Shown: positions 8,960 through 18,485 of the stretch, piece by piece | How positions within the stretch are numbered: the first letter of the stretch is position 1 | Layout: each line of letters begins with the position of its first letter | From: an uncultured Erysipelotrichaceae bacterium | Lineage (GTDB): Bacteria; Bacillota_I; Bacilli_A; Erysipelotrichales; Erysipelotrichaceae | Length of the DNA stretch: 64,000 nt | Direction of reading: 5' to 3' | Assembly (NCBI GenBank): GCA_947167125.1 | Contig: CAMVGT010000002.1 | Coordinates: 1-64,000, forward strand | Notes under the pieces: model-generated | Told to the model about the DNA's origin: nothing | Database searches by the model: none | Seen by the model: only the letters and a program-made list of their open reading frames with translations | Program-made: the position numbers and the translations under genes

Positions 8960-11617
8960 TTATTCCGTGATTTCGGTCACAATGATTTCAGACTGGAATT
9001 TGCGCTGATAGACATCGGTAAGCAGCACGCCATGGCGCAGTGTGCATCTGCCGAGCGGACCGTCTGTCACTATGACTTCGTCAGGATTTCTCACGCGGTA
9101 TCTTCTGAACGCTGTTTTTGAACCGAGGCTGTTTCCTTCCTCGTCATAATAATCAAACAGGAAGTCAAGTGTCTGTCCGGCTTCAAGCTCGCTGTGACCC
9201 TTCTCCATGTAGGCATCGGGATTGTCCACCTCATCATAGCCGATGATCCTTCCTTCTGCCGGCGCATTCTCATCATCAGAAGGTGCCCATTCGATATACA
9301 GCAGAACTTCTGTTTCTCTGTTCAGAATTGCTTTGGTATAACCGGTATAGATATCGCCGTTCTCATCCGTACGCACGCCTGTCGGTTCATAGAATACCGG
9401 ATGGCCGTCAATGGAAATCCATGTTCCGTCAGCCGTGATCATGAGATGGCCGTTTTCATCCACATTGCCTGCATAATCAGAACCGAGATACATAAGACCT
9501 TCTTCGGTTTCCTGATAATAGAACTGTCTTTCATCGGAAATAATTGCCCATACACTGTCAGAGAGTTCCAGAGAATAGCCATCTCCGTTTCTGCGGACAG
9601 GAATCTCAATAATCGGCTGTGTGGTTACATAGTCTTCAAATCCCGGTTTGTACCATTCTTCATCCGTATAATCGATCAATGCGAGAAGTTCATCCATGAA
9701 GCTGTCCGATCCGTCTGAGGGTGCAGGTTTTCTGGAAGCGGCCATGATGGAGAAGAAATCCGTATAAAATTTTTCCTGTTCCGCAAGGCGGTTGCTCTTG
9801 AGCTGTTCCCAGCACTTTGTATACGAACTGAGAGAACTGTAAGGGAATGTGAATGCAAGGCCGTTGATTCCTTCAGCACTTCTGCGGTTGCGTGCAACAA
9901 CACATGCCTGCGCGTAAGCGATCAGCTCATTGATTTCACTGTCGCTCATGACGGAGTCGTTGTAATCTGTCATCTGCAGATTGCTGAGATAATGAATCAG
10001 GTCAAGCTGTTCGTCATTCATGAATTTATATGCGCTGTTTGCCGCAAGAGAAATGTCCGCATAGTCAGACTCTGAAGCAAGAATCGCTTCTTCCTGTTTT
10101 CTGAAGAGTGCCTCCAGCTTTTCATATGCCGGATCCACATAGGTCAGATCCAACAGCGAGAGTGTATATGTATTATCCTCTGTGCCGGACGCCATCTGCT
10201 TGTTGTATTCATCATAGGTTCCGATGACTTCACGGGCAAACTCTTCGGTGGGGATTGCCGGATTCTTTGCGAGCATTCCGAAGCCGGATGTATAGAACCA
10301 TCCGCCGGACGGTTCGCTTTCTTCAGAAGCCATATAATAATCGGCATACGGTTCCAGCAGTTTTGCGATTTCGATATCCTGCATCAGACATGCGTCAAAA
10401 CCGATCATATCAAATTTCATGCCGGACTCTTTGATTGCGGAAACAATCTCATCCACCATGATTGTGCTGCCTTTGCCGTCACTGCGCTTGTTCAGATCAT
10501 CCTGACCATATCCGGCAGAAAGGCCTCCGCCATGGTCCCAGAGCACCAGCATATAACGGTCTGCCGGATAGTTCTCTTTTGTCCATGTGATGAAGTCAAG
10601 CAGTTCATCTTTGCTGGACATGGTTGTATAGGAATCAATATCCATAACCTTATTCAGCTTACCGTCCTCCATGACATACCGGCCGACCGAATTCTTTTCA
10701 ATGCCGTTTGTAAACCAGCGGTAGGAACCTCCGCATTCCATGACAAACTTCAGCGCACTTCCCTGCTTTGTCGCATCCGCAAACTGTTTCACATTGGTTG
10801 AAGCAGCACCGAGCTTGAACTCAAGATCCGAACCGATGACATATTCCATGACAACCACGGACTCGACGTCCGATTTATCGGCGAAGAATTTTTCACGGGA
10901 AGGCGCAATTGACGCAAACTGCGCATAGTTATCCTGCATATTCTCTTCACGCAGAACTTCCGTACCGTCACCGGTGATATCTTTTGTGCTTTCATAAATG
11001 TCCTGCTGAAGAACTTCAATGATCGGCCATGGTGTTTTCACCTTCAGGATCAGGAAGCCTACGATCATACTGGTGAGAACTGCTTCTCCAAGGAAGAACA
11101 GAATCGACACAAAGCGCATGAGATAGCGGAACCATGCCTTGGGACGCAGCAGACCGAGTCTGTTCGGTGTGCCGTGCAGGAAAACATTTTTCTTATTGAG
11201 TCCGAGCGCCAGCAGAAAAGGAGCAGGGAACAGGATCATACCGATTCTGAACAGCCAGTTTTTCCCGAATGATTTTCCCAGTCTCCAGTACAGACGTGTC
11301 AGATATCCGTAATAGTTGAGATAGCCGAGAATCAGAAACACATATCCGTAGACTTTCTGGCCCGGAGAAACACGTTCCGCAAAAGGCTGAAAATACATGG
11401 CAAACAGGAAAAACAGCACCATGAAGAGAAACGGATGCCGGAAGGCATATCTGGTTTCAAACATCGTGTCGCCGATTTTCTTATCCGCCGCAAACGGGAT
11501 CAATGCATAGATCCTTTTGAGGCCCATTTTTTTCAGGATGCCCCAGAAGGCAATCATGTGCATAACCAAAAGCACCGCCAAAACAGGCAGCCTGTCAATA
11601 AACAGCAAATACAGCAT
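8960..11617 (-). CDS. Membrane-anchored clostripain (C11) family cysteine peptidase
   Basis: 885 residues. Residues 1-195 form about five hydrophobic segments, including KKMGLKRIYALIPFAADKK, which resembles small membrane domains of the DUF5684 type. The rest is an extracytoplasmic clostripain-like peptidase domain with catalytic His362 in WDHGGG and Cys410 in GFDACL, followed by a C-terminal beta-rich region of about 250 residues. C11 enzymes cleave after Arg or Lys. Secreted clostripains usually have only a signal peptide, so the polytopic N-terminus is unusual. Monocistronic, with an AGAGGAA site before the ATG. Confidence 0.88.
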   Translation of the reverse strand: MLYLLFIDRLPVLAVLLVMHMIAFWGILKKMGLKRIYALIPFAADKKIGDTMFETRYAFRHPFLFMVLFFLFAMYFQPFAERVSPGQKVYGYVFLILGYLNYYGYLTRLYWRLGKSFGKNWLFRIGMILFPAPFLLALGLNKKNVFLHGTPNRLGLLRPKAWFRYLMRFVSILFFLGEAVLTSMIVGFLILKVKTPWPIIEVLQQDIYESTKDITGDGTEVLREENMQDNYAQFASIAPSREKFFADKSDVESVVVMEYVIGSDLEFKLGAASTNVKQFADATKQGSALKFVMECGGSYRWFTNGIEKNSVGRYVMEDGKLNKVMDIDSYTTMSSKDELLDFITWTKENYPADRYMLVLWDHGGGLSAGYGQDDLNKRSDGKGSTIMVDEIVSAIKESGMKFDMIGFDACLMQDIEIAKLLEPYADYYMASEESEPSGGWFYTSGFGMLAKNPAIPTEEFAREVIGTYDEYNKQMASGTEDNTYTLSLLDLTYVDPAYEKLEALFRKQEEAILASESDYADISLAANSAYKFMNDEQLDLIHYLSNLQMTDYNDSVMSDSEINELIAYAQACVVARNRRSAEGINGLAFTFPYSSLSSYTKCWEQLKSNRLAEQEKFYTDFFSIMAASRKPAPSDGSDSFMDELLALIDYTDEEWYKPGFEDYVTTQPIIEIPVRRNGDGYSLELSDSVWAIISDERQFYYQETEEGLMYLGSDYAGNVDENGHLMITADGTWISIDGHPVFYEPTGVRTDENGDIYTGYTKAILNRETEVLLYIEWAPSDDENAPAEGRIIGYDEVDNPDAYMEKGHSELEAGQTLDFLFDYYDEEGNSLGSKTAFRRYRVRNPDEVIVTDGPLGRCTLRHGVLLTDVYQRKFQSEIIVTEITE

Positions 11618-11739
11618 AGAATTTCCTCTGCTTTCTAAAATCCACTAATAAAAAAGCCACGACTATAATATCATCTGTGACAAATCAGACAAGACCGGTT
11701 TCATAAAACATCTTTCTGCCCTGTGCATCAGAACATAAA

Positions 11740-11772
11740 AATGCTGTATCTTTGCATGTCCGATACAGCATT
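11740..11772 (-). terminator. Terminator of the MATE/hydrolase operon
   Basis: AATGCTGTATC and GATACAGCATT form an 11-bp perfect stem (11740-11750 with 11762-11772), and the minus strand continues with TTTTT. Confidence 0.8.
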
Positions 11773-11780
11773 CATATGCT

Positions 11781-12704
11781 TTATGCATTCTCTTTGAAGA
11801 ATCTGCGGATCAAAGCTTCATACCTTTCCGGTTCAGTGATGGAGGAACCGGCATGGCCGGCATTTTCAAACCAATGAACTTCATGGTCAGAAGCGCAGTA
11901 AAGCGCGTTGATGTCCGTATTTTCAGGAAGGACAAATCTGTCCCGCTTTCCATGCATGAACATGACCGGAATCCCGGCTTCCTTCAATGATTCACTGACC
12001 TGTGTATCCTTCATAGAAAAGCCGGCAAACAGACGGCAGTAAATCTTCATTAACGGGGTATTGGAAGGTACATGAAACCAGCTTCTGCTGACATCATCAA
12101 TTGCCTTTTCCATCGATGAATAGCCGCAGTCCGCAATGATGCCATGGCATTTGGGTTCTTCATACTTCGCATTTAACAGTACAGATGCAGCACCCATGGA
12201 AATCCCGATGAGATAAACCGGCAGATGAGCTGTATTCCTTTGGGCAGCCCATCTTCTCCACAAAAGAATATCCCGATGTTCCTTTGCGCCATAGGTATAA
12301 TATATCCCTTCGCTTTTCCCTGCACATCTTTCATCAATCAGAAGGACTGTGCAGTCCCTTACCAGCATCGGCAGGATTGCGCAGAAATCACCGCATCCTG
12401 TTCCATGGAATCCATGGCAGCAGATCACAATGCGCTCCGCATTTTCATTGGGGTAAAACCTGGCATGAAGCTTTAAGCCGTCTTCCGATTCGATCCATGC
12501 GTCTTCATATTTCAAAGCTTCCGCTTCTTTGATCAGCTGTTGCTTATGAAGCCATCTTTTTCCTTTATCCGTATCCGGATCCGGCTGCTTTTCCGCTTTG
12601 TTCCAGGCAGGATGTTTTGCGTCGCACGTATAGCGGAAGAAATAATATCCGACCAACAGAACGATGGATGTCAATATCACAATCACAGCCGCAATCATTT
12701 TCAT
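11781..12704 (-). CDS. Membrane-anchored alpha/beta hydrolase
   Basis: 307 residues with an N-terminal signal-anchor (residues 3-24). The oxyanion region is CCHGFHGTG, the nucleophile Ser lies in GISMGAAS, the acid Asp in HGKRDRFV and the His in ENAGHAGSS. The layout resembles the YqkD/FrsA-like group of serine hydrolases. Substrate unknown. The gene overlaps the MATE stop by 4 bp and is therefore co-translated with it. Confidence 0.82.
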   Translation of the reverse strand: MKMIAAVIVILTSIVLLVGYYFFRYTCDAKHPAWNKAEKQPDPDTDKGKRWLHKQQLIKEAEALKYEDAWIESEDGLKLHARFYPNENAERIVICCHGFHGTGCGDFCAILPMLVRDCTVLLIDERCAGKSEGIYYTYGAKEHRDILLWRRWAAQRNTAHLPVYLIGISMGAASVLLNAKYEEPKCHGIIADCGYSSMEKAIDDVSRSWFHVPSNTPLMKIYCRLFAGFSMKDTQVSESLKEAGIPVMFMHGKRDRFVLPENTDINALYCASDHEVHWFENAGHAGSSITEPERYEALIRRFFKENA

Positions 12705-14050
12705 GATGCGCTCATCTCCTGTTCCTTTTTCTTTGCGATTGTATGCATATAGACAATACAGAGAACTGTCTGCACCAGAGATGATGCCGGCGTTGCCATT
12801 CCGACTTTAAACAGCGATACCGGCTTTACCTTTGACATCAGCCATGATACAGGAATTCTGACGCCGAAAGCACCGATCATACTTTGGGCCATGACAAATT
12901 TTGTATAGCCGCAGCCGTTGAAATAGCCTGTATAGCAGAAGAAGAACGATGTCAGAAGACAGTCGATCGCGTAAGCCTTGAGATATTCCCATCCCTGCGC
13001 AATCACTTCAGCATCATTGGAGAAAATGCCGCATAACAGATCGCCATGGAAGAAAGATATATAGCCCATGATGATGCCGAATGCGAGGGAAACTCCGATT
13101 CCCATGCGCAGTGCTGTTTTCGCTCTGTCCATTTTCCTGGCACCATAGTTCTGTGCCACAAAGGAAGCCATCGACTGACCGAAAGCGGAAGGCACCAGCA
13201 TGATAAAGCCGCATACCTTTTCAGCAACTCCCATACCAGCACTTGCCATTAAGCCAAGCGAATTGACAATTGCCAGAATAATCAGGAAGCTGATTCCGAC
13301 CAGGAAATCAGCCAGGGCAATCGGAAAGCCGAAACCGGTAATCTGCTTTGTAATACCCATGTCAAAGCGGATCATGTCACGATGGAACAGGAACGGCATT
13401 TCCGCACTGCGGATCAGAACCAGTGAGAGCAGTACACTGCATCCCTGTGAAATCACCGTCGCAAGCGCCGCTCCGGAAGCACCCATCCCGAAGACTCTGA
13501 CAAAAACAAGATCCAGAACAATATTGATGACTGCCGCAATTGCCACTGTCATCAGCGGAATTTTGGAATTGCCCAGTCCTCTGAATAATGCCCCAAGCAG
13601 ATTATATGCGGTGATGAAAATCAGACCGGATGAGCAGATGCGGATATAGCTGACCGTTCTTGAAAAAGCTTCCTCAGGAGCGTTCATCAGTCCGGCAAGA
13701 AATGAACCTCCCGGAACCATCAGGGCAGACATCAGTAAAGCAATTCCCGCAAAGTATACAATGGATGCGCCGACCGCTTTACCGGCCTGTTCATTTTCAT
13801 TTTTTCCAAGCAGCTGTCCGATCACGATTGTCGTTCCCATCGAAAGACCTGCCAGAACGCTGGTCACCGTCATCATAATCTGCGCGCCGGTGGAAACCGC
13901 CGATACATCCGCGCTTGACGCGAAGTGACCGACAATCATTAAGTCCACTGCTCCATATAATGACTGCAGCAATAACGCTAACATAACCGGCAGCGCGAAT
14001 TTCAGAAGCGGTGCCAGGATTTTTCCTTCAGTAAAATTTCCGGATGCCAT
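12701..14050 (-). CDS. MATE family efflux transporter
   Basis: 449 residues with twelve predicted helices. The N-terminal MATE segment reads GAVDLMIVGHFA with AVSTGAQIM after it, and the two halves repeat the fold. It exports cations or drugs against a Na+ or H+ gradient. An AAGAGGT site precedes the ATG. It is co-transcribed with the downstream hydrolase; a second, distant MATE gene lies at 18.5 kb on the other strand. Confidence 0.9.
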   Translation of the reverse strand: MASGNFTEGKILAPLLKFALPVMLALLLQSLYGAVDLMIVGHFASSADVSAVSTGAQIMMTVTSVLAGLSMGTTIVIGQLLGKNENEQAGKAVGASIVYFAGIALLMSALMVPGGSFLAGLMNAPEEAFSRTVSYIRICSSGLIFITAYNLLGALFRGLGNSKIPLMTVAIAAVINIVLDLVFVRVFGMGASGAALATVISQGCSVLLSLVLIRSAEMPFLFHRDMIRFDMGITKQITGFGFPIALADFLVGISFLIILAIVNSLGLMASAGMGVAEKVCGFIMLVPSAFGQSMASFVAQNYGARKMDRAKTALRMGIGVSLAFGIIMGYISFFHGDLLCGIFSNDAEVIAQGWEYLKAYAIDCLLTSFFFCYTGYFNGCGYTKFVMAQSMIGAFGVRIPVSWLMSKVKPVSLFKVGMATPASSLVQTVLCIVYMHTIAKKKEQEMSAS

Positions 14051-14144
14051 AAATACCTCTTACAGTGCAGAATCATTTTTTCTGCACACAGTCACATATT
14101 ATATGTTTCTTTTTTCAATTGCCGCCTGTTTTTTTCACAATCCC

Positions 14145-14180
14145 GAAAGAAAAAAGCAATGATGCGTACACACCATTGCC
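14145..14180 (-). terminator. Terminator of the glutamate dehydrogenase gene
   Basis: GCAATG (14156-14161) pairs with CATTGC (14174-14179), and the minus strand continues with a T-rich run. Confidence 0.65.
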
Positions 14181-14207
14181 TTTGTGTTTATGATTCTGAA
14201 TCCGGAA

Positions 14208-15554
14208 TCAGAACAGACCCTGAGCGAGCATTGCTTCGGCAACCTTGAGGAAGCCTGCGATGTTAGCGCCTTTGACCAGGTCATAGCCGAGACCGTATTC
14301 TTCTGCGCACTTAGCGGAGTTGTCATGAATGGACTTCATGATGCCCTTGAGCTTGGCGTCAACTTCTTCCGCTGTCCAGCCGTATCTTTCGGAGTTCTGG
14401 CTCATTTCAAGAGCGGAAACCGCGACACCGCCGGCGTTGGCAGCCTTTGCCGGACCGACGATTACGCCGTTGTCCTGCAGATACTTGACTGCTTCGTTTG
14501 TGGCAGGCATGTTAGCGCCTTCGAAGTAGTACTTCGCACCGTTGGCTACGATCTTCTTCGCTTCTTCCATGCCGATTTCGTTCTGTGTTGCGCAAGGGAT
14601 ATAAACGTCTGCCTTGACACCCCAGGGCTTTTCGCCTTCGTGATATTCGCAGCCGAACTTTTCAGCATACATCTTGATGTTTGCTTTTCTGCTGGAACGC
14701 ATTTCGAGCAGGTAGTTCAGCTTTTCTTCTGTTGTGATGCCTTCCGGATCATAGACATATCCGTTGTGACCGGAAATTGTAACAACCTTGCCGCCGAGTT
14801 CAGCGATCTTCTTTGCGGCACCCCATGCGACGTTGCCGTATCCGGAGAGAGCGAATGTCTTTCCGGCAGGTGTGTCGTTTTCATGTTCGAATACGGAACA
14901 TGCATAGTACAGAACGCCGAAGCCTGTAGCTTCCGGACGGATCAGGGAACCGCCGTATGTCAGGCCCTTGCCTGTCAGAACGCCGTTGTCATAAGCGTCG
15001 CGGATTCTTCTGTACTGACCGAACATATAGCCGATCTCTCTTCCGCCGACACCGATGTCACCGGCAGGTACGTCTGTGGACGGACCGATATGACGCTGCA
15101 GTTCTGTCATGAATGCCTGGCAGAAACGCATGATTTCTCCGTTAGACTTTCCGTGAGGATCGAAATCGCTTCCGCCCTTGCCGCCGCCGATCGGCAGTGT
15201 TGTCAGGCTGTTCTTGAAGATCTGTTCGAATCCGAGGAATTTGAGAATGCCGAGATTTACGGACGGGTGGAATCTGAGACCGCCCTTGTACGGACCGATT
15301 GCTCCGTTGAACTGTACACGATAGCCTCTGTTGACACGTGCTTTGCCTTCATCATCAACCCATGCAACACGGAATTCAATAACACGTTCCGGTTCAACAA
15401 GTCTTTCGAGAAGAGCTGCTTCTTCGTACTCAGGATGTCTTTCAACAACCGGTTCGATCGATGTCAGAACTTCTGTAACTGTCTGCAGGAATTCCGGCTC
15501 GTTGGGGTTCTTGGCCTTTGTTTCTTCAATGACTCTCTTTACATAATCGCTCAT
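14208..15554 (-). CDS. gdhA: NADP-specific glutamate dehydrogenase
   Basis: 448 residues, the size of hexameric bacterial GdhA. It catalyses reductive amination of 2-oxoglutarate with ammonium. The substrate domain contains GPYKGGLRFHPSVN and the catalytic Lys in PIGGGKGGSDFDP. DVPAGDIGVGGREIGYM and the nucleotide-binding GYGNVAWGAA follow. The ATG has a GGAGGGTAAAATC leader. Monocistronic, with terminators on both sides. A 20-bp palindrome lies about 165 bp upstream of the start, matching one in the livJ region, so nitrogen or amino-acid control is possible. Confidence 0.96.
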   Translation of the reverse strand: MSDYVKRVIEETKAKNPNEPEFLQTVTEVLTSIEPVVERHPEYEEAALLERLVEPERVIEFRVAWVDDEGKARVNRGYRVQFNGAIGPYKGGLRFHPSVNLGILKFLGFEQIFKNSLTTLPIGGGKGGSDFDPHGKSNGEIMRFCQAFMTELQRHIGPSTDVPAGDIGVGGREIGYMFGQYRRIRDAYDNGVLTGKGLTYGGSLIRPEATGFGVLYYACSVFEHENDTPAGKTFALSGYGNVAWGAAKKIAELGGKVVTISGHNGYVYDPEGITTEEKLNYLLEMRSSRKANIKMYAEKFGCEYHEGEKPWGVKADVYIPCATQNEIGMEEAKKIVANGAKYYFEGANMPATNEAVKYLQDNGVIVGPAKAANAGGVAVSALEMSQNSERYGWTAEEVDAKLKGIMKSIHDNSAKCAEEYGLGYDLVKGANIAGFLKVAEAMLAQGLF

Positions 15555-15713
15555 GATTTTACCCTCCGTTCAATTTCTAAGAATTGCATATATGAGCTTC
15601 GCAAATTCTTCTGTCAGAAGGAATTCAACCATGTGCATAGGCTGTCCGGAAGACCCTTCTTTCAGAACGGAGTTATTTTACAATGATACGCTCTGTTTGA
15701 AAAGCCTTTCAGC

Positions 15714-15733
15714 AAATGTAAATTTTTACATTT
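15714..15733. promoter_or_regulatory. 20-bp palindrome, candidate operator upstream of gdhA
   Basis: AAATGTAAA-TT-TTTACATTT is a perfect inverted repeat. The core TGTAAA-N2-TTTACA recurs at 36185-36198 upstream of the branched-chain amino acid transporter. The regulator is unknown. Confidence 0.5.
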
Positions 15734-15758
15734 TCCTTTTTTACACTCCAAAAGAAAA

Positions 15759-15800
15759 AGTGATGAATTCCTTCTCAATTGAGAAACGGATTTCATCACT
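15759..15800 (-). terminator. Terminator of the aminopeptidase operon
   Basis: AGTGATGAA and TTCATCACT form the outer stem, with an inner TTCTCAATTGAGAA palindrome. The minus strand continues with TTTTTC. Confidence 0.8.
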
Positions 15801-15812
15801 GATTGATATAAA

Positions 15813-17051
15813 TCAGCCGATCACAAATTCGCCGTTGCGCATAACCGGAACGACCGTTCCGTCATACATGATGCCGTCAACAGACATATCGCCGTTTCCG
15901 AACATGAAGTCTTCATGCTGGAGGGAGGAATTGCCGCCTTTTGCATAAAGCTCTTCTGCGCTCATCTCTTCACCGCCTCTGATGTTTTCCGGATACGGTC
16001 TGCCAAGAGCGAGATGACATGACGCATTTTCATCAAACAATGTGTTGAAGAAGAGAATGCCGCTCTGGGAAATCGGGGAGCTGTGGGGAACCAGCGCCAC
16101 TTCGCCAAGATGCGAAGAGCCTTCATCAAAGGAAAGCAGCTGTCCGAGTGTTTCCTCTTCCTTTTCGGCATGGTATTCAACCACCCTGCCCTTTTCAAAA
16201 CGGAGCGTGAAGTTTTCAATCACAACGCCGTTATAGGAAAGAGGCCTTGATGAAACGACTGTTCCTTCCACTTTTTCCCTGTGGGGCATGCAGAAGATTT
16301 CTTCGGTCGGAATGTTCGGATCGAAATAGACACCTTTCGGCGTTGTGCATCCGCCGCCTGCCCATAAATGATCTTCAACAAGTCCGACATGCAGATCGGT
16401 TCCAAGACTGTTTGTAAAATGCAGTTCCCTGAAACGGAAAGCTGTCATTTTCTCTGCATGATCAATGAGCTTTTCATCATGATGAATCCAGTATTCCAGA
16501 GGATCGTTTTCTTCTGTGACACCGGAAACTTCAAAGAGAACCTTTTCCAGTTTTTCAAAAGCTTCCTCTTCATCCAGTTCAGGGAATACGATCTTCGCCC
16601 ATTCCTTTGAAGCGACTGCGATCACACACCACTGTCCGATGTTGTTCATGGTATATGCCTGGGTATCTCCCATCTTTTCATGATATGCCTTCTGATAGGC
16701 ATGGATCTTTTCAGACGGAACATCCTTCATTGCCCCGGGCATATCGGAAATCACGGACAGATAGCAGACTCCCTTTTCATGTGCCTTCACTTCCCTTTCA
16801 TGAATCCAGTCTTCAATTGAAGAAAGGGTTTCCTGATCCTGATAAAGATAATCCATCTTTCCGATCTTCTGATCGCGCCATCTGACATCCACATATAAAG
16901 CACCGGCAAGATACGCTTCTTCCGCCACCATTTCAATAAACGGATAATCCCTTACATCCGCTCTGACAACAAGCGGCTGTCCTTTCTGCACATTGACGCC
17001 TCTTGTGACGGCAAGCCGTGCCAGCTTTCTGTAAAGATTCTCATTCTTCAT
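15813..17051 (-). CDS. M29 family aminopeptidase (AmpS/PepS-like)
   Basis: 412 residues, normal for the family. It is a cytoplasmic metallo-aminopeptidase that trims peptides. Metal-ligand regions are visible: the EEIFCMPH segment with Glu, then GEVALVPHSSPIS and FFNTLFDENASCHLALG with Glu and His, and the C-terminal HEDFMFGNGDMSVDG. Its start overlaps the stop of the upstream membrane/SseB gene by 11 bp, so translation is coupled. A GAAGGAG site precedes the ATG. Confidence 0.9.
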   Translation of the reverse strand: MKNENLYRKLARLAVTRGVNVQKGQPLVVRADVRDYPFIEMVAEEAYLAGALYVDVRWRDQKIGKMDYLYQDQETLSSIEDWIHEREVKAHEKGVCYLSVISDMPGAMKDVPSEKIHAYQKAYHEKMGDTQAYTMNNIGQWCVIAVASKEWAKIVFPELDEEEAFEKLEKVLFEVSGVTEENDPLEYWIHHDEKLIDHAEKMTAFRFRELHFTNSLGTDLHVGLVEDHLWAGGGCTTPKGVYFDPNIPTEEIFCMPHREKVEGTVVSSRPLSYNGVVIENFTLRFEKGRVVEYHAEKEEETLGQLLSFDEGSSHLGEVALVPHSSPISQSGILFFNTLFDENASCHLALGRPYPENIRGGEEMSAEELYAKGGNSSLQHEDFMFGNGDMSVDGIMYDGTVVPVMRNGEFVIG

Positions 17052-18300
17052 GATTTTCTCCTTCGTTCATCAGGAATTCCTCACGATATCCCTGCAATTG
17101 GGTAATGGACTGTATATAAGCTTCCGAGAAAAAGAAGGAAGCCGGACCGAACGGATTGATCACCATGCCGTCATATCCCTTGCGGATCATCTGCACGATC
17201 TGCGGGAATGTCATTAACAGCACAACGGTTTTCGGATCATCCATCACATTCTGGTATCTCTTTAATGCATCCCAGTCTGTAAAGACAGGGAAAACAGCTT
17301 TTTCCGGATCGGAAGCGGAGCTGACGCTTACAAACATCACATCATGCGAACCTTTCAGAGGCGATGTGATATCCGCTTCCGCTTCTTTTTCATCCGACAC
17401 CTTGGCAGGCACCAGATAGTTGCCGTGCAATGCATCATAGATAAATGTACTGATGAATTCACGGTCCTCAATTCTTCCGGCAACACCGCACAGCATTCCC
17501 GAAACCCTAGGATTTTCCGCGGTCACTCTCTGCAGGCTTCTTGCCATCGGCATCACGCCGGAAAGAACAGTGAATTCTTCATAGCCTGCTTCATCCCCGT
17601 TTTTGGGAAACGGCACATCAAGGATCACATCGCAATCCGCAGCCTTCCGTACACTCCTGTCCATAAAGAAGATTTTCTTTACTTTTGAGCGCACCGGATT
17701 TCTTCCGGCACGGAGTATGAAAACCTGATCTCCGGTATGGATTTCACCCTGCAGCTTTCCTTTCAGTCTGCCGTCCTCCCTGATTTCTTCCATCAGGAAT
17801 ACAAAACGGTTTCTGTTCAGCTGTCCGGTTTTTTCAGCTGTGCGGATCTGCTGCATGCGCGGTCTGTAATTGTGATAATTGAGCACATAAATCACACTGG
17901 CTGCCGCAATTGCGAATACGGCAAGCGCGGAAGGAAGACGGGCTGAGGATGTGCTCATTCTCAGCAGTTCCTGCTTTCCGCTCTGATAGCCGGCGGAAAT
18001 GGAAAGAATCATGATCATGGACGCAAACAGCGCATTTGTCTGCCAGCGGGAAAGATTCAGATTCTTCTGTACGATTCCTTCCCCTTCATCATGCCTGCGG
18101 TTCAGCCATCCGATCAGGACAATTGTGCCTGTCATGATCAATCCCGAAATCACAAGCAGTATTGCCAGAGCACCCAGGCTCAGCTCCTGATCGAAATAAT
18201 CCAGGAACATGACTGCTATAAAGGAGGCCATGCATACAAAGAAAAAGCCTGCGCATAGTGCAGCGGCTGTACAGATCTTTTTTGAACCAGGCGTTTTCAT
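17041..18300 (-). CDS. Membrane protein with C-terminal SseB-like domain
   Basis: 419 residues. Residues 1-155 contain four to five hydrophobic helices. A central segment (GKLQGEIHTGDQVFILRAG) resembles a translation-factor-type beta-barrel. The C-terminus (VFPVFTDWDALKRYQ ... GMVINPFGPASFFFSEAYI) matches the SseB N-terminal domain pattern, which includes 'FT' and 'INPF'. Function unknown. No Shine-Dalgarno precedes the ATG, but a TATACT box ends 7 bp upstream, so the mRNA may be leaderless. Co-transcribed with the aminopeptidase. Confidence 0.65.
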   Translation of the reverse strand: MKTPGSKKICTAAALCAGFFFVCMASFIAVMFLDYFDQELSLGALAILLVISGLIMTGTIVLIGWLNRRHDEGEGIVQKNLNLSRWQTNALFASMIMILSISAGYQSGKQELLRMSTSSARLPSALAVFAIAAASVIYVLNYHNYRPRMQQIRTAEKTGQLNRNRFVFLMEEIREDGRLKGKLQGEIHTGDQVFILRAGRNPVRSKVKKIFFMDRSVRKAADCDVILDVPFPKNGDEAGYEEFTVLSGVMPMARSLQRVTAENPRVSGMLCGVAGRIEDREFISTFIYDALHGNYLVPAKVSDEKEAEADITSPLKGSHDVMFVSVSSASDPEKAVFPVFTDWDALKRYQNVMDDPKTVVLLMTFPQIVQMIRKGYDGMVINPFGPASFFFSEAYIQSITQLQGYREEFLMNEGENHEE

Positions 18301-18307
18301 CGCTCAA

Positions 18308-18335
18308 AGTATAGCAGAGAAACGCGTTTATGAAA
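18308..18335 (-). promoter_or_regulatory. Promoter implying a leaderless mRNA
   Basis: TTTCAT (18335-18330) and TATACT (18313-18308) have a 16-bp spacer. The expected start site falls at or next to the ATG at 18300. Confidence 0.45.
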
Positions 18336-18426
18336 CCGATGGGATGTTTAATATTGTGAATTGAAGCAGATCCAGCCGCATCTTAAGAATCTCTGCCCTG
18401 TATTTCCCTGTTTTCAGTCACAGGAC

Positions 18427-18454
18427 TTGCATTTGCGCAGTGGTAAACTATACT
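18427..18454 (+). promoter_or_regulatory. Promoter of the second MATE gene
   Basis: TTGCAT (18427-18432), a 16-bp spacer and TATACT (18449-18454), followed by AAGGAAGGG and the ATG at 18486. Confidence 0.6.
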
Positions 18455-18485
18455 TGTTAAGCATTTATTAAGGAAGGGAAACGAT

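Noticed and set aside
14184..15686. A 500-codon open frame on the plus strand opposite gdhA
   Set aside because: It mirrors the highly conserved gdhA sequence, its residue make-up is Cys- and Phe-rich without any domain, and GC-biased codon positions of gdhA explain the openness.
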